Positions 45,919 through 57,552 are shown, numbered from the stretch's first letter. The stretch is 64,000 bases of DNA from Sesamum alatum (GCA_034509735.1 JACGWO010000002.1:25901636-25965635), one strand, 5' to 3'. Numbers and translations: made by a program. Notes: generated by a model from the sequence alone, not told the origin.

Positions 45919-46790
45919 ATGTCTAAGAACCCTTTATCAACCATTCTTGAGACCAACAAATTCAATGGAACCAATTACAACGACTGGTTGCACAATCTCA
46001 GGATAGTCCTGGATTACGAGAACCAAGGCTACGTCATGGACGAGCCTCTCCCTAGGACCTTACCAGAAGGATCCACGTCGAAAGAACGTGAGACGTTCGA
46101 GACTTGGCATAAAGATAACCGGAAGGTCCATAGCGTCATACTTGCTTCGATAACGAATGAGATTCAGAAGTAATATGAAAGGCTAGACGATGTCCCTTCC
46201 ATTATGGCTCACCTTAAGGATTGCTATGCAGTCCTGGACCGACATACAAGGTATGTCGCGACCAAGGCGTTCTTTGAAACTAAAATAACAGAAGGATCCT
46301 CTGTACAAGAGCACGGGGTTAAAATGCTTACCCTGGTGGAAAAGCTCGAGGACCTAAAGGCAGGCCTCAATAATGAGACGTACATAGATGTGATCATTTA
46401 GTCTCTCCCACCCTCCTTTGACCAATTTATTGTCAACTACAACATGAATGCACTTGAGAAGGGCATTCATGAGTTGATTAATATGTTGGTGCAATACGAG
46501 GCAACGACCAAAAAGTCCACGCCTTCGGTATTGTTTGGAGGTGCTTCAACTTCTAAAAACGAAAGGCAAGGGTGCCGGACGTTGGAAAAGGAAGAAGGGG
46601 AAGGGAATAGCCGTCAAAGCAGCTACGAACACTAAGAGTGTTCCCATTGTCAAAGAGGGGAAAGGCAAAGGAAAGGGAAAGGTTGTCTCCAAGCAACAGT
46701 CGAGGGCATATGACATATGTATCAATTGCCGTGAGAAAGGGTATAGTAAGAGGGAGTGCCCAAGCTCCTCTCGAACCAAGGTATATTTGT
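45919..46790 (+). pseudogene. A4 gag, broken
   Basis: ATG at 45919 (MSKNPLSTILETNKFNG). Stops at about 46171 (Lys-to-TAA context QK*YERLDDV) and 46399 (IDVII*SLPPSF, CAG to TAG), then a frameshift near 46556 before the lysine-rich region. The zinc knuckle reads CINCREKGYSKRECP near 46724-46768: the ligand His of the CCHC box (HW in the other copies) is Tyr, so the knuckle is damaged too. Confidence 0.9.
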
Positions 46791-48570
46791 GATTGAGGTT
46801 AATATAGTCACTAATTCTGCCTCTTGGGTATTAGATACTGGCTGTGGAGCTCACATTTGCAATTATTTGCAGGTGCTGAAAAGAAGCAGAAAACTGGGTA
46901 GCGGGGATATGATCCTGAAGCTTGAGAATGGCAAGGCCATCTCGGCAGAAGCAGTAGGATCCGCCACTCTAGTAGTTAGTGATAATATTAGCATAGAATT
47001 AGAGCAAGTTTATTATGTACCTAGATAGATTAAAAACATCATTTCCGTTCCATTGTTAGACAATAGTGGTTATGAGTTTATGATCAATAAAAATTGCTTT
47101 TATTTGATGAGGTGTGGAATTGTTCATCTACTTGGTACACTTAATAATGGGCTCTATATCTTGCAACAAACGAACTTCGTTCTTAATGCTCAACACAAAC
47201 GTAAAATAGATAATAACGGGAACGCACGACTGTGGCACGCTAGGCTAGGTCACATATCCCAAGAAGAGATTGGTAGACTCAAAGAACCTAGAGGTAGGGG
47301 ACTTGAGTGAGCTACCAACTTGTGAATCCTGTCTAAGAGGGAAAATGACCAATAAGCCCTTTGTAGGACAAAGCAGGCTTGCCACAGGGCTGTTGGACTT
47401 GGTCCATACAGACGTATGTGGACCACTAAGGACGCAGGTCCGAGGTGGGTTCTCCTACTTCATAACTTTTACCGATGATCATTCACGGTATGGTTATGTT
47501 TACCTGATGAGGTACAAGTCTAAAGCTCTTGAGAGGTTTAAAGAATTCAGACTTGAAGTGGAGAACCAAACCAACTGCAAAATTAAAGTCCTATGGTCAG
47601 ACCGAGGCGGAGAATACCTTAGTACTGAGTTCCTTAATTATCTAAAAGAAAATGGTATAATATTTGAATGGACACCTCCCGGGACACCACAATTGAATGG
47701 TGTCTCTGAAAGGAGGAATCGAACCCTATTGGACATGGTTCGATCCATAATGAGTTTTATCAAATTGCCCCTGTCCTTTTGGGGCTATGCATTGGAAACA
47801 ACGGCCAAGTTGTTTAATTTGGTGCCAACCAGTGTATTGATCCAAACGCCATATGAGATATGGCACGGCAAGCCTGCATCCTACAACTACTTGAAAGTGT
47901 GGGGTAGCCCCACATACGTCAAGAGGTTAGTGGGAGATAAGCTAGAATCCAGGTCTAGCTTATGCAGGTTCGTTGGATACCCTAAAAACTGCAGGTTATT
48001 ATTTTTATAACCCCTTGGAACAAAAGGTATTTGTTTCAAGGAACGCAGTATTCTTGGAACAGGGCTTCCCAGAGGATATCCAACCTGATGAATTAATCCT
48101 TGAGGAATCAAGTGATGGAAACCAGTCATCAGAGGTAGCCATGGATTCCTCACTTAGAGGATTCAGGATAGATACCCGAAGGACTGACCGACCTCGAGAA
48201 GTCCAGCATGCTAGGCATGTAGGACAGCCTCAGGAACAACCAGCCCCGGTACCTGAACCGCCAGCTCCTATACAGTCAGCGCCCACAGTCACCACTGACG
48301 TTCCCGTTCTCCGTAGGTCTACTAGAGAGTCCAGACCTCCAGTGAGATATGGCATTCTAAATACGACCGGTCTGCTGGATAACGATCCTAAGACATACGG
48401 AGAAGCAATGTCTAACATCGACTCCGGGAAATGGCTTGAGGCCATGAAAACCGAAATGGACTCCATGACCGAGAACCAAGTTTGGAGACTTGTAGATCCA
48501 TCGAAAGGTGTTAAGCTGGCTGTAAGTGGGTCTACAAGCGCAAACATGGCGTTGATGGAGAAGTCACGAC
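46756..48570 (+). pseudogene. A4 protease and integrase, broken
   Basis: Protease SWVLDTGCGAHICN near 46822-46865 with its DTG. GAG pre-integrase: LWHARLGHIS near 47230, CESC near 47322. Integrase core: HTDVCGPL (47405), FTDDHSRYGYVYLM (47470), SDRGGEY and SERRNR with 35 residues between Asp and Glu, i.e. an intact D35E triad. C-terminal region PYEIWHGKPASYNYLKVWG (47855-47910). Lesions: stop after VYYVPR (47026), frameshift at about 47262 (GHISQ), and a lost base at about 47985 (GYPK). The 246-codon frame 47270-48010 is the largest surviving piece. Confidence 0.9.
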
Positions 48571-49935
48571 TTTTGAGGCTAGGCTAGTAGCTAAGGGGTA
48601 CACTCAACGACCCGGGGTCGATTTTGAGGACACCTACTCGCCGGTAGCCATGGCTAAATCCATTCGGATCCTGCTCGCCATAGCAGCATGGTATGACTAT
48701 GAGATATGGCAGATGGACGTGAAAACGGCCTTCCTCAATGGTTTCGTTGAGGAAGAGATCTATATGGATTAGCCAGAGAGTTTCACAGTCACTGGCGAAG
48801 AACAGAAGGTCTGTCGTCTCCAAAAGTCCATCTATGGCCTCAAACAAGCATCCCGAAGTTGGAACATTCGCTTTGATGAAGTGATACGGGGCTATGACTT
48901 CATCAAAAACGAATCCGACCCTTGTGTATACAAGAAGGTCAGTGGGAGCTCTATAGTGTTCCTAGTGCTTTATGTGAATGACATTCTACTCATAGGTAAT
49001 GATGTTAGAATGTTGGGTGACACAAAAGCATGGTTATCAACCCAGTTGTCCTTGAAGGACTTGGGTGAAGCCTCCTACATCCTAGGCTTCCAGATTGTCA
49101 GGGACAGATCTAAAAGGATGTTAGGGCTCACCCAAAATTCGTATATGGAGAAAGTCCTAAAGAGATATCGGATGGACAACTCCAAACGAGGATTCCTTCC
49201 TAAGAGGCATACGATCAAGTTATCCAAGTAACAGTCTCCGCAAACTGATGAGGAACTTGAAAGGATCCCCTATGTTCTGCCGTAGGTAGCATCCAATGTG
49301 CGGTCCACTACACCAGGCCTGACATTGCTCACACTTTGAGCGTAACAAGCAGATATCAGTCTTGTGCAGGAGAAGCACATTGGAATCCTGTTAAGGGCAT
49401 CCTTAAGTACCTGAGGAGGACTAAGGAAATCTTCTTAGTCTATGGCAATGGAGAACTAATCCTAGAAGGCTTTAGTGACACCAGCTTCCAGTCTGATGAC
49501 GATGATGCCAAGTCTCAATCGGGTTATGTATTCAAGCTCAATGGAGGAGTAGTGGCTTGGAAAAGTTCCAAACATGCAACCACTGTTGATTCCAACACTG
49601 AGGCCGAATACATAGCAGCTTCAGAAGCTGCCAAGGAAGCGGTTTGGATGAGAAACTACATCCAAGAGTTGGGTGTGGTGCCTAACATCGAACGAGCCCG
49701 TTGTCATCTTTTGTGATAACAACGGAGCAATAGCGCAAGCAAAGGAACCGAGATCTCATCATCGTTCCAAACACATTCTTAGACGCTACCATCTTCTAAG
49801 AGAAATGGTAGGAAGAGGTGACGTTCGGATGGACAGAGTCAACTCAGCAGATCCGCTGACAAAGCCTATGTCACAGAACGCTAATACTCACATCTTGAGA
49901 AGATGGGGATTAGACATATGGGCGATTGGCTTTAA
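48571..49935 (+). pseudogene. A4 RT and RNase H, broken
   Basis: RT from about 48515 onward (KWVYKRK region frameshifted near 48518), [12 protein letters not shown] (48710), stop TAG near 48770, then SIYGLKQASRSWNIRFDEVI. The catalytic motif is YVND at 48971-48982: the first Asp (GAT) is AAT, which should abolish polymerisation. RNase H: QSDDDDAKSQSGYVF, TEAEYIAASEAAKEAV (49590-49640), frameshift near 49690, an 11-bp loss near 49849 against A1 (the NSADN-TADPL region), ending with TAA at 49933-49935. Confidence 0.9.
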
Positions 49936-49940
49936 GGTAA

Positions 49941-49949
49941 AGTGGGAGA
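49941..49949 (+). other. Polypurine tract of A4
   Basis: AGTGGGAGA directly before T and the 3' LTR start TGTTAG, the same site as in A1. Confidence 0.85.
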
Positions 49950-49950
49950 T

Positions 49951-50359
49951 TGTTAGAATAGGTGACCATGTAGCCAATCTTGGCAGGCAAAATGTAACCA
50001 ATGTCTAGACAATTTCAGGGATTTGATAAATTATTAATGAATAAAGAAGTGAAATTCATTTGGCATTACTTTGTTTGTGTTCACTTTATCTGCATTACAT
50101 ATCTGTTCACTACGCAAACAAAGCCCACGGACTGAAAACGTATTTCGGGGACTGGGACTACGCTTGGAAGTAGGTCTATGAAATCAGTCCCGCCGAATCA
50201 GTCCGGAAATCTCCAAGTCAAGGAATCTCAATAATGGGTACCAAGATTGTCCTTGAGACTTGCACTAAGCATCTGCTGTCGTATTTCATCGACGGGTGAC
50301 GAAGGTCGTCTGAGCAGTGTTAGTGGGTTAGCCTGCTAGGGAGCAGCTGACTGAGGTGA
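49951..50359 (+). repeat. A4 3' LTR, truncated
   Basis: First 409 bp of the A LTR. Identity to other A LTRs ends after CTGACTGAGGTGA (50359); the expected CTCGCGGG continuation is replaced by LINE sequence. The missing ~1.4 kb is not found after the LINE. Confidence 0.9.
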
Positions 50360-50365
50360 TTTGTC

Positions 50366-51247
50366 TTGCAATTCTGCTTTATTAGCCTCTGCAATGTGAT
50401 TTATAAAGTCGCGTCCAAGACCATAGCCAACCGGCTTAAGCCTTTCCTTGATCACATTATCTCCGAGAATCAATCTGCCTTTATTCCTGGTCGGTTAATC
50501 ACGGATAACGTTTTTGTGGCCTATGAAATGAACCACTACCTTGTCCATAAACAGGTGGGGAAGGTTGGTTATGTGGCTCTGAAACTTGATATCAGTAACG
50601 CGTATGACCAAGTGGAGTGGATTTTCCTTGAGAGAGTTTTGCTTAGGCTAGGTTTTGCTGTGAGTTTTGTTCGCTTAATTATGACCTGTGTCTCCACTAT
50701 TTTGTACTCTGTTTTGTTTAATGGTGAACCAGGCGACGTGATCTTACCGAAAATGGGGTTTCGTCAAGGTGACCCGTTGTCCCCCTATTTGTTTCTATTT
50801 TGTTCAGAGGTGTTGAGCTGCATGATTCACAAAACAGAGCGAGACAACCTCATTCAGGGAGTGGCCGTCAGCCGCGGTACACCACGAGTGGCGCACCTCC
50901 TCTTTGCTAATGACACGCTTCTATCCTGCCGAGCCTCGAGGGACTCTCTGTCCTCGATTAAAGCATTATTGTTCGAGTTTGAGCAGGCATCCGAGTTGGC
51001 CATCAACTTTCAAAAATCGGCAATCTCTTTTAGCAAAAAGACGGATCCAGTCCTTTGGCGGGAGTTGGCTGAACTTCTGTGGGTAGAGCTTGTGGATCGA
51101 TATGACAAATATCTCGGCCTACCTACTGTGATTGGTCACTCAAAGCAGGCGGTGTTCGAGGGTCTCAAGGATCGCATATGGGGTAAGATGCAGCTCTGGA
51201 GTGCGAAAGGTTGTCCCAGGCAGATCGCTCGGTCCTCATCAAAGTAG
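50366..51247 (+). CDS. LINE reverse transcriptase domain, catalytic Asp lost
   Basis: 293-codon open frame. Motifs: NVIYKVASKTIANRLKP, QSAFIPGRLITDNVFVAYEM (about 50470-50530), LKLDISNAYDQVEW (50580), FRQGDPLSPYLFLF (50758-50800), HLLFANDTLLSC (about 50897-50932), LGLPTVIGHSK (51115). The conserved FADD box reads FAND, so one metal-binding Asp is Asn (GAT to AAT). The ORF start is arbitrary because the 5' part of ORF2 is missing; it ends by a frameshift near 51215, not at a natural stop. Non-functional as RT. Confidence 0.9.
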   Translation: MQFCFISLCNVIYKVASKTIANRLKPFLDHIISENQSAFIPGRLITDNVFVAYEMNHYLVHKQVGKVGYVALKLDISNAYDQVEWIFLERVLLRLGFAVSFVRLIMTCVSTILYSVLFNGEPGDVILPKMGFRQGDPLSPYLFLFCSEVLSCMIHKTERDNLIQGVAVSRGTPRVAHLLFANDTLLSCRASRDSLSSIKALLFEFEQASELAINFQKSAISFSKKTDPVLWRELAELLWVELVDRYDKYLGLPTVIGHSKQAVFEGLKDRIWGKMQLWSAKGCPRQIARSSSK

Positions 51248-52430
51248 TCGTCCAATCTATCCCCACATTTGTGATGAGTTATTTCATGCTACCGGACGTC
51301 CTGCTATGCGACTTGGAAGGATGACGACAAATTTTTTCTGGCACCACGGCGAGCATTCGAGTACCCATTGGCTAGCTTGGCGGAAGGTGTGCAAAGGCAA
51401 GCACGAGGGGGGCTGGGGTTCCGAGAACTCAGGGCGCTCAATTTAAGTATGTTTGCTAAACAGGCTTGGAGGCTAATCATGTTTCCGGATTCTCTGTTGA
51501 GCCGGATTATGAAGAGCAAGTACTATCTGGATTTGGATTTTTTCCACACCAATATCGGTAGCCAACCTTCCTACTCCTGGCGCTCCATCCATGCCGCGTG
51601 AAATCTCATTTTGGAGGGGCTCCGATGGCAAGTGGGGGACGGATGAAGCATCTTAATCGCCCAAGACCCTTGGCTCCCGAGGCCGAGTACTTTCCAGATT
51701 CTGTCGCCGCCCCGCACCCTTGGCTCAGATGTGAAGGTGTAGCAGTTGCTCTCTGCTGACGGAGGGGAATGGAACGAAGCTTTGATCCGAGTTGAATTCA
51801 ATCCTATGGACGTCGATTGCATTCTCCAAATTAAATTACAACGGGGGACTTCGGATAGGGTGGTTTGGCACTATGATTCGCAAGGCCGTTTCACGGTCCG
51901 CAGTTCATACAATCTGGCTTTACATGGTGAACGGCGAGCGGGGTGTTCAGTGGTAGGTGCGGAGGTCAAGGAGGCTAGGGCTTGGCGCTTTATCTGGCAA
52001 GCGCAAGTCCTACCGAAAGTCCCGTTATTTGCCTAGAAAGCATGCTATGAAGCCATCCCTTCGGCCTCTAACTTACGGCGTCGAGGGCTGGACCTTGGGG
52101 ATTGTTGCTCTAGGTGTGAGACCGAGCCTGAAACATCCTTACATGTGCTGTTGTGTTGCTCTTTCTCCAGACAGGTATGGGCGTTAGCCGGGTTCCCATG
52201 GCGCCTAGTGGATGCACAGACGGTAAACGTCGAGGAATGGATGCGGGGGGTTTCCAGAGGAATGGATAGGACGGATTTCACCCTCTTTCTAATGACATGT
52301 TTGTCTTTGTGGCACAATCGCAATGCTTTCCTGTTTGAAGGCCGGACAGAGGATCCGCTGGAAGTGTCCACCACAGCTAGGAGGGCCTCACAGGCTTTCG
52401 CGCGGCGGCCAAGCGTGGTGGCGGGCTGAT
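51248..52430 (+). pseudogene. LINE ORF2 C-terminal part with zf-RVT domain, broken
   Basis: In a shifted frame: SIPTFVMSYFMLPDVLLCDL (51257-51315), NFFWHHGEHSSTHWLAWRKV, FRELRALNLSMFAKQAWRL (51420-51475), SYSWRSIHAA, then stops at 51600 and 51645. Further on come KVPLFA, a TAG at 52034, and the zinc-knuckle-like CSRCETEPETSLHVLLCCSF segment (about 52105-52165), the zf-RVT domain of plant L1 elements. The end (RRPSVVAG) comes without an RNase H domain. Frames change at least twice. Confidence 0.85.
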
Positions 52431-53931
52431 ATATGCGGTCAGGGGAGGTTTTTGGGTAGCTTTTGGTGTCTGTGTTTCTGCTCGTCTTGTTTTTCATCTT
52501 CAATTTCTTTGTTGGTTTTTGCCTTGGTTTTCAATCAATAAATGTGGTTTTTCCTCTCGAAAAAAAATTAGAAGTACAGACATTCTGAGTATAAGAACTA
52601 AATAACAATGGGAGTCACAAACAACTTATGTTCACAATCTTTGCACATAGTTGTTTTATCCAAAATTAAAAGAACTCTCTCAATCATCAGTATAACAAAA
52701 AAGTAGGAGTCACTTCTTAAAGCTGAAACCTTTGCTCTAATAATTAGTCACCCAATTTTTTTTTCTTTTGTCCCGTTTGGGTCCTCGATTGAGTGGGTTA
52801 AACCTTTTAAATGAACGGTCTTGATTAATTTTTTAAGATTTATTACATGTGCAATATATTATTAAATAAATAATAAATATATATTGAATAGAAATTTATA
52901 CTATATAAATAAATCATATCAAAATTATAAATATCAATATATTAAAAATGTTTTGACACACAAATATTAATTTATAAATAAAATTTTTATTCCTTTGTTA
53001 ACCATAAGAATTGTGTTAGCCTTGAAACTTAGCTACAAATTTCATTTGCATGATCAATTATAAAATTGTGAATCCAAATGTCATATTCACCTTTTCAAAA
53101 CTCAAGTTTTCCAAAATCACTTAATTTCATAATCAACTAACAACAGTGGCATGCGGTTCCCGCACACATAATTTTATTGGATGTGATGCAAGTATTATTC
53201 ATATATATTTTAAATTGATTATAGAATTCAATATATATATATATATAAAAACAGTCGGGAATAAAAAAATTTCTATAAAATAGTTATTTTTAAAAAAAGG
53301 TCCATAGGAAATAAAGATAGCAGTGTTCTAAGAAATAAAGAGATTTTTTTTCATAAATTAGATCCTTATTTTCACAAATTGATCCAATTTGTAGTTGCAC
53401 TTGATTCGTTATGGATTCACCTTTCACCTACATAATATTTTGTTAATATGAAAAGTTATTGAATAATACCTTGAACTATGAGAGCTAGAAGATTATAACT
53501 TTGTAAAAATTTCCTTGAACACACATTTTTTGTGTACACATTCTCACAGCCAATCATGAAATATTTTCTAACCAAAACATTTACTATTTTCTCGAGCCTC
53601 ATTTGATTACTTGTTGTTAAGGTTGTATGTAAAATAAATACTATTTCAAAATCATAAAAAATTATAGAAAGTCAAATAGTAAATAGCATAAAATAAAAAT
53701 TAGTACTATTAAAAATTGGAAAAAGTTATAATAGACGTGGATTTTAAAATAAAATCAAACTTAATAATGTCCTTTTGTTATTAAAAAAAAAAATCGGAGA
53801 AAAACATCAATGTAATTGAAGAGAAGAAATTTGATTATTCATGCATTAATTTTATCTCCCCATTGGTGCAAATTATCAAAAGAAAAACAAAACAAAAACT
53901 GTCATGGGAAAGAGGGAAAAGTGATGAAATT

Positions 53932-53962
53932 GGGGGGGGGGGCGGGGGGGGGGGGGGGGGGG
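53932..53962 (+). repeat. G11-C-G19 homopolymer tract
   Basis: Thirty G with one C. It may form a G-quadruplex and is also a typical place for assembly or length error. Confidence 0.95.
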
Positions 53963-54005
53963 AGCGGCGCAGCATGGGGAACTAATAGTTAAAATGATTT
54001 GGCAT

Positions 54006-54584
54006 GGATAAAGGATATTTTGGTCCCTGAATTTAGTCACTTAAGCGATTTTGGCCCTCAACATTTTTAGGTTACAATTTTAATTCTCAAATTATTATAT
54101 TTTTGGTGTTTTTGGTCCTTCCGTTAACTTAACCATTAAAGTTAACTGAAAAGTCAATTTTAGTTTAAAAAATTATCATTTCACTCTCATTTTGTCTATT
54201 TTTCAAGTTGTAGTCCAATACACTTATTTTTTCCATTTTTCTTCAAACTTCAAGAGAGAAAAAACCAAAAAAAAAATTTAAGCAACAAATTTTTTAAATT
54301 ATATATATATATATATATATATTGGTTTTCTCTATTTTGAAGTTTGAAGAAAAATGAAAGAATAAGTGTATTGGACTAAAACTTGAAATATAGCTCAAAA
54401 TGAGAATAAAATGACGAATTTTTACACTAAAATCAAATTTTTCGTTAACTTTAATGGTTAATAACGGAAGGACAAAAAAGTCAAAAATATAATAATATGA
54501 GGACTAATATTGCAACCTAAATTTTTTTTACGACTAAAATCTCTTAAGTGGCTAAGTTTAGGGACTAAAAATCACACTTATCCC
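54006..54584. mobile_element. Fold-back MITE, 579 bp, 11-bp target duplication
   Basis: Two arms of about 280 bp, inverted with respect to each other, separated by an (AT)n run (54301-54322). The left arm starts GGATAAAGGATATTTTGGTCC, the right read inward GGGATAAGTGTGATTTTTAG; blocks such as GTCCTTCCGTTA and CCAATACACTTATT pair between arms. TGATTTGGCAT flanks both sides (53995-54005, 54585-54595). Ends and duplication length suit a Mutator-like element. Transcribed, it would form a long hairpin. Confidence 0.9.
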
Positions 54585-56374
54585 TGATTTGGCATTTGAA
54601 AAGTTGAGGTAATTACAATTACTTTCTATAAAATTATTTAATTGTATTTACAAACTTTTTACAGGTATAATTGACATGCTTAATTGGTTTAGCGATATCA
54701 AATGAAAGAAAATAAAATTTCTAACTTTTATTGTTGCACATGGTTCCACACTCATAATTTTTTCATAAATATATGAGAAATTTTATGCATATCTAATCTC
54801 AATTTCATGAAATTTTAATGTACTTAGCTCTCGCAAATAAAGATCTTACAAAAGTAAATAGCATTTAATCTTTTGATAGCATAACATAGTTGATAATAAA
54901 ATATAATTAATTGTCGCACCTATAAAAATATTTCAAAAAAATTCCAAAGCCAATTGACCAATAGAGGCATATAACCAAGGAGATTGTACCAAAAAGTTAT
55001 TCAACTAATTAAGTGCATTTTTTAATTTGACATAAAATTTATGATTTGAAATAATAAATATTAACGTACGCGTAAGTACGATAGTTGAAAGAATCTCTAG
55101 AATGAAACGTGGTATGAACTTTTTCTAGACTAAATAAAATCCTATTTAAATTAAAAAAGGATAATAGAATTGAAGCATAATTAGACTATGGTCATGATTT
55201 ACATCCAACTATTTCTATATTTGAAATAAGATAAAACCTATCCAATATTGGCTCCTATTCTATTATCTACCTCCACTCTATGGCTGTAGTGGATAGTGAC
55301 AAAGCTTGTCATGACGAAATTCGTTGCCTAACTCCATTTGTTTAAACTTAATGTCGATCAAACAATGTAATATTTTAGACACGAAAGAATTCAATGTTGT
55401 AAAATTGTCATTACTAATTAGAAAGTAAGTACACTTTCAACCAAAAAAAATTCAAATAAGACAATTATAAATAAACATTCATATCTTAAATTCGTTATCA
55501 GGGTCAACTATATCATTCTAGCCTATGATTGAGTTGAATTATTTAAATTTGATTAGAAGTTACTACCCCAAAAATAATTAATTTACAAAATTTATGATAA
55601 TAAGAGTAAACCCATATTTTTTAAACCTAAGTTTCAATTTTAATAGTTTGACCTTACGACTTGTTCTAGCAATATGATAGAACTTACATCTTCCATTAAT
55701 CTAATACGTAATCTTTTTACGGACATGAAAAGGTGACATTTAAATGATTATTGTTGGTATGTACTAAAACATACATATTTTCTATCAAAAATCAAAAGAA
55801 AAAATTGCTATTTCAAGAGCAACTAAGATAGAACTCACCTCTTTCTTCAATGATTTACAAGCATATATATTTTTATATCACAAATCAAGCACAAAAACTA
55901 TTATTCAAAAATCAATAAAAATTGAACCGACTTCTTACGCCAAGAATTTGAAAGTGAATTGAATAGCTCGCATCACCAAATTCTCTGATGACCTATGAAA
56001 AAATCAATACCAGATACGCGAGGAAAATGAGAAAAGTTTAAAATAATTAGCAATAATTCATAATTCAAAGTTGTAAGAACTATAAAAAAATGGAACTCAA
56101 CTATGAAAAGAAAACTTACATTAGAGTCAAAATTTCAAATCAGCAAGTGCAAGATCACATAATTAGTCACTCTACTCCACCAAGCTCCTCAAATCCGTGT
56201 TGCCATCTATCACAATAACTATAATCAACAACAGAATTAATAATAATAATAAAAACAGAAGAAAAACTTAAACGTATAATTTATTATGACTATTATCAAT
56301 ACCACCATCACCTGAACCTTCACTCGCAACATGGCGGACTTCATCAATTAACCATCCAATTGACTCTATATGTT

Positions 56375-56378
<4 letters not shown>

Positions 56379-56406
<28 letters not shown>
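56379..56406. repeat. (TA)n microsatellite
   Basis: Uninterrupted TA run in AT-rich DNA. Confidence 0.9.
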
Positions 56407-56409
<3 letters not shown>

Positions 56410-56828
56410 TTAACAATATGTCCACTCTTTGCCAAAATTAGGAAATGGTTTGTAGTGGCTCCATCACAATGGTGATGGTGGAGGAAGTTTTGAGAGAAGA
56501 GAAGTAGGGACCTCGAGACGTGTGAGAGAGAAAGGAAAACCAACATGACGTGGTGTACTTGAGATAATTAAGGAGAAAATTATATTTAAAATTTCAATTA
56601 AATGCTTAGTTTTTATTTTATTTTTTTTTTTAATTTGGTGGTGAGTTTAAGGATAAAATTGACATAAATTTTTGGTGTGGCGGTATCAAAACCGCCTTTT
56701 TTTGAGTGTAAGATCTTTTTTTTTTATAATAGTATAGATTATGCAACCTCCAGGCCAAACTGGGCCAACGTACACTACTGATATGGCAACACCTTTGAAC
56801 CCAAGGTAAAAAAGTGGGACTTTGGTAC

Positions 56829-57060
56829 AGGATGCATCATAACTTTTTGATTGCCTAATGAAGTCAAGTTAACGTGCATCCTCGGTTTAATAGCATCTAT
56901 ATGTATATATATATATATATGTGACATAAGACATTGTAATACGGATAAATTTTTAGTGTCATGGTTGTTTGATTGCTTCATGAAGTTAAGCGACTATTGC
57001 ACCCTTGGCAAAGTAGCATCATAGGACATAAGGCATTAAAAATAGGATATGTAACTTCAT
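56829..57060. repeat. Diverged tandem duplication
   Basis: Two units of about 110-120 bp share the order CATAACTTTTTGATTGC / CATGGTTGTTTGATTGC, ATGAAGTCAAG / ATGAAGTTAAG, GCATCCTCGG / GCACCCTTGG, TAGCATCTAT / TAGCATCATA and GACATAAGACATT / GACATAAGGCATT. Many substitutions show that it is old. Confidence 0.55.
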
Positions 57061-57318
57061 TCCCTGTTGTTCTAAATGACGAGCATCCTATAACATCTCC
57101 TAAAAGATCCCACAAAAAGAGGTGAGATTCTTGAGGATAGGAGAAAGGGACTCTCCTAAAAGAGAAAGTGTTGATGTGTTACATGCCAACTCTTTCAAGC
57201 AAACAAATCTTTTCTTCGTCTTGGCAATTTTTGTTTGTCTACATCAACAACTTCACTTTCTATACATCAATCTTATTCTACGGTTAATATTCCCACCTCC
57301 GAAGTGCGACGGACTACG

Positions 57319-57457
57319 TCAAGACAAAAGAGGCTTCTCCATGTCATACTTAGTTAGCAAGTTGTCGTTTTTACCGTCATTCATGAGAAGACCTTCCTTT
57401 CTTTTTGCCCAAAGTACAAAGTAGAGGCTTGTGAACATCAAGCACATACCTGCAAGA
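57319..57457 (-). pseudogene. WAT1-related last exon
   Basis: Acceptor CTCCTTCAG before 57457, 95 nt after exon 'd'. Encodes SLAGMCLMFTSLYFVLWAKR (last membrane helix), a hydrophilic tail and EKPLLS with TGA at 57321-57319. A short acidic/EKPLL tail is common in the family. The phase (AG|T, Ser) fits exon 'd'. Confidence 0.92.
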
Positions 57458-57552
57458 CTGAAGGAGAGAAAGTTTCTCAATGCTTCATCTACTTAACTTG
57501 TCTTTATATATCAACAAAGATGATATTAATAGATTTGGAATTCTAATTTTAC

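Larger units (their letters stand above)
42141..50359 (+). mobile_element. Copia element A4, nearly full, 3' LTR truncated
   Basis: 5' LTR 42141-43918, primer site, leader, gag from 45919, pol to 49935, PPT and the first 409 bp of the 3' LTR. The two LTRs differ at about 15 of the first ~360 positions by eye, more than in B2, so A4 is older. Left flank CAACC (42136-42140) is its expected target duplication; the right copy is lost. All genes are present in order but broken by several stops and frameshifts. It is the best full map of family A here. Confidence 0.93.
50360..52567 (+). mobile_element. L1-type LINE, 5' truncated
   Basis: Begins in the reverse transcriptase (ISLCNVIYKVASK), lacks ORF1 and endonuclease, runs through RT and zf-RVT domains, and ends with a 3' UTR holding AATAAA (near 52538) and a terminal A run (52560-52567). 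5' truncation is normal for LINEs. No target duplication joins the two ends: DNA after the A run does not continue the LTR, so the left end is more likely a later deletion junction. Confidence 0.9.
52568..57318. other. AT-rich intergenic DNA, no gene recognised
   Basis: About 4.7 kb of low-GC sequence. It holds a long G tract (53932-53962), a large MITE (54006-54584), AT microsatellites (about 53231-53247, 56379-56406, 56899-56919), a short GGCGGT / ACCGCC hairpin near 56685-56702, and a diverged tandem duplication (56829-57060). The few open frames are short and match nothing I recognise. The last ~300 bp lie downstream of the WAT1-related stop codon and may be its 3' UTR. Confidence 0.6.

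Noticed and set aside
50360..52567. LINE insertion into the A4 LTR as a simple event
   Set aside because: No target duplication, and the LTR does not continue after the poly(A) end.
1..52567. An unknown defence or mobile system in the copia-rich half
   Set aside because: All coding homology there is accounted for by copia gag-pol, gypsy RNase H and LINE ORF2; the unexplained parts are non-coding leader and U3 modules.
56268..56546. 92-codon minus-strand frame with an IYIYIY stretch
   Set aside because: It runs through a TA microsatellite and has no recognisable homology.
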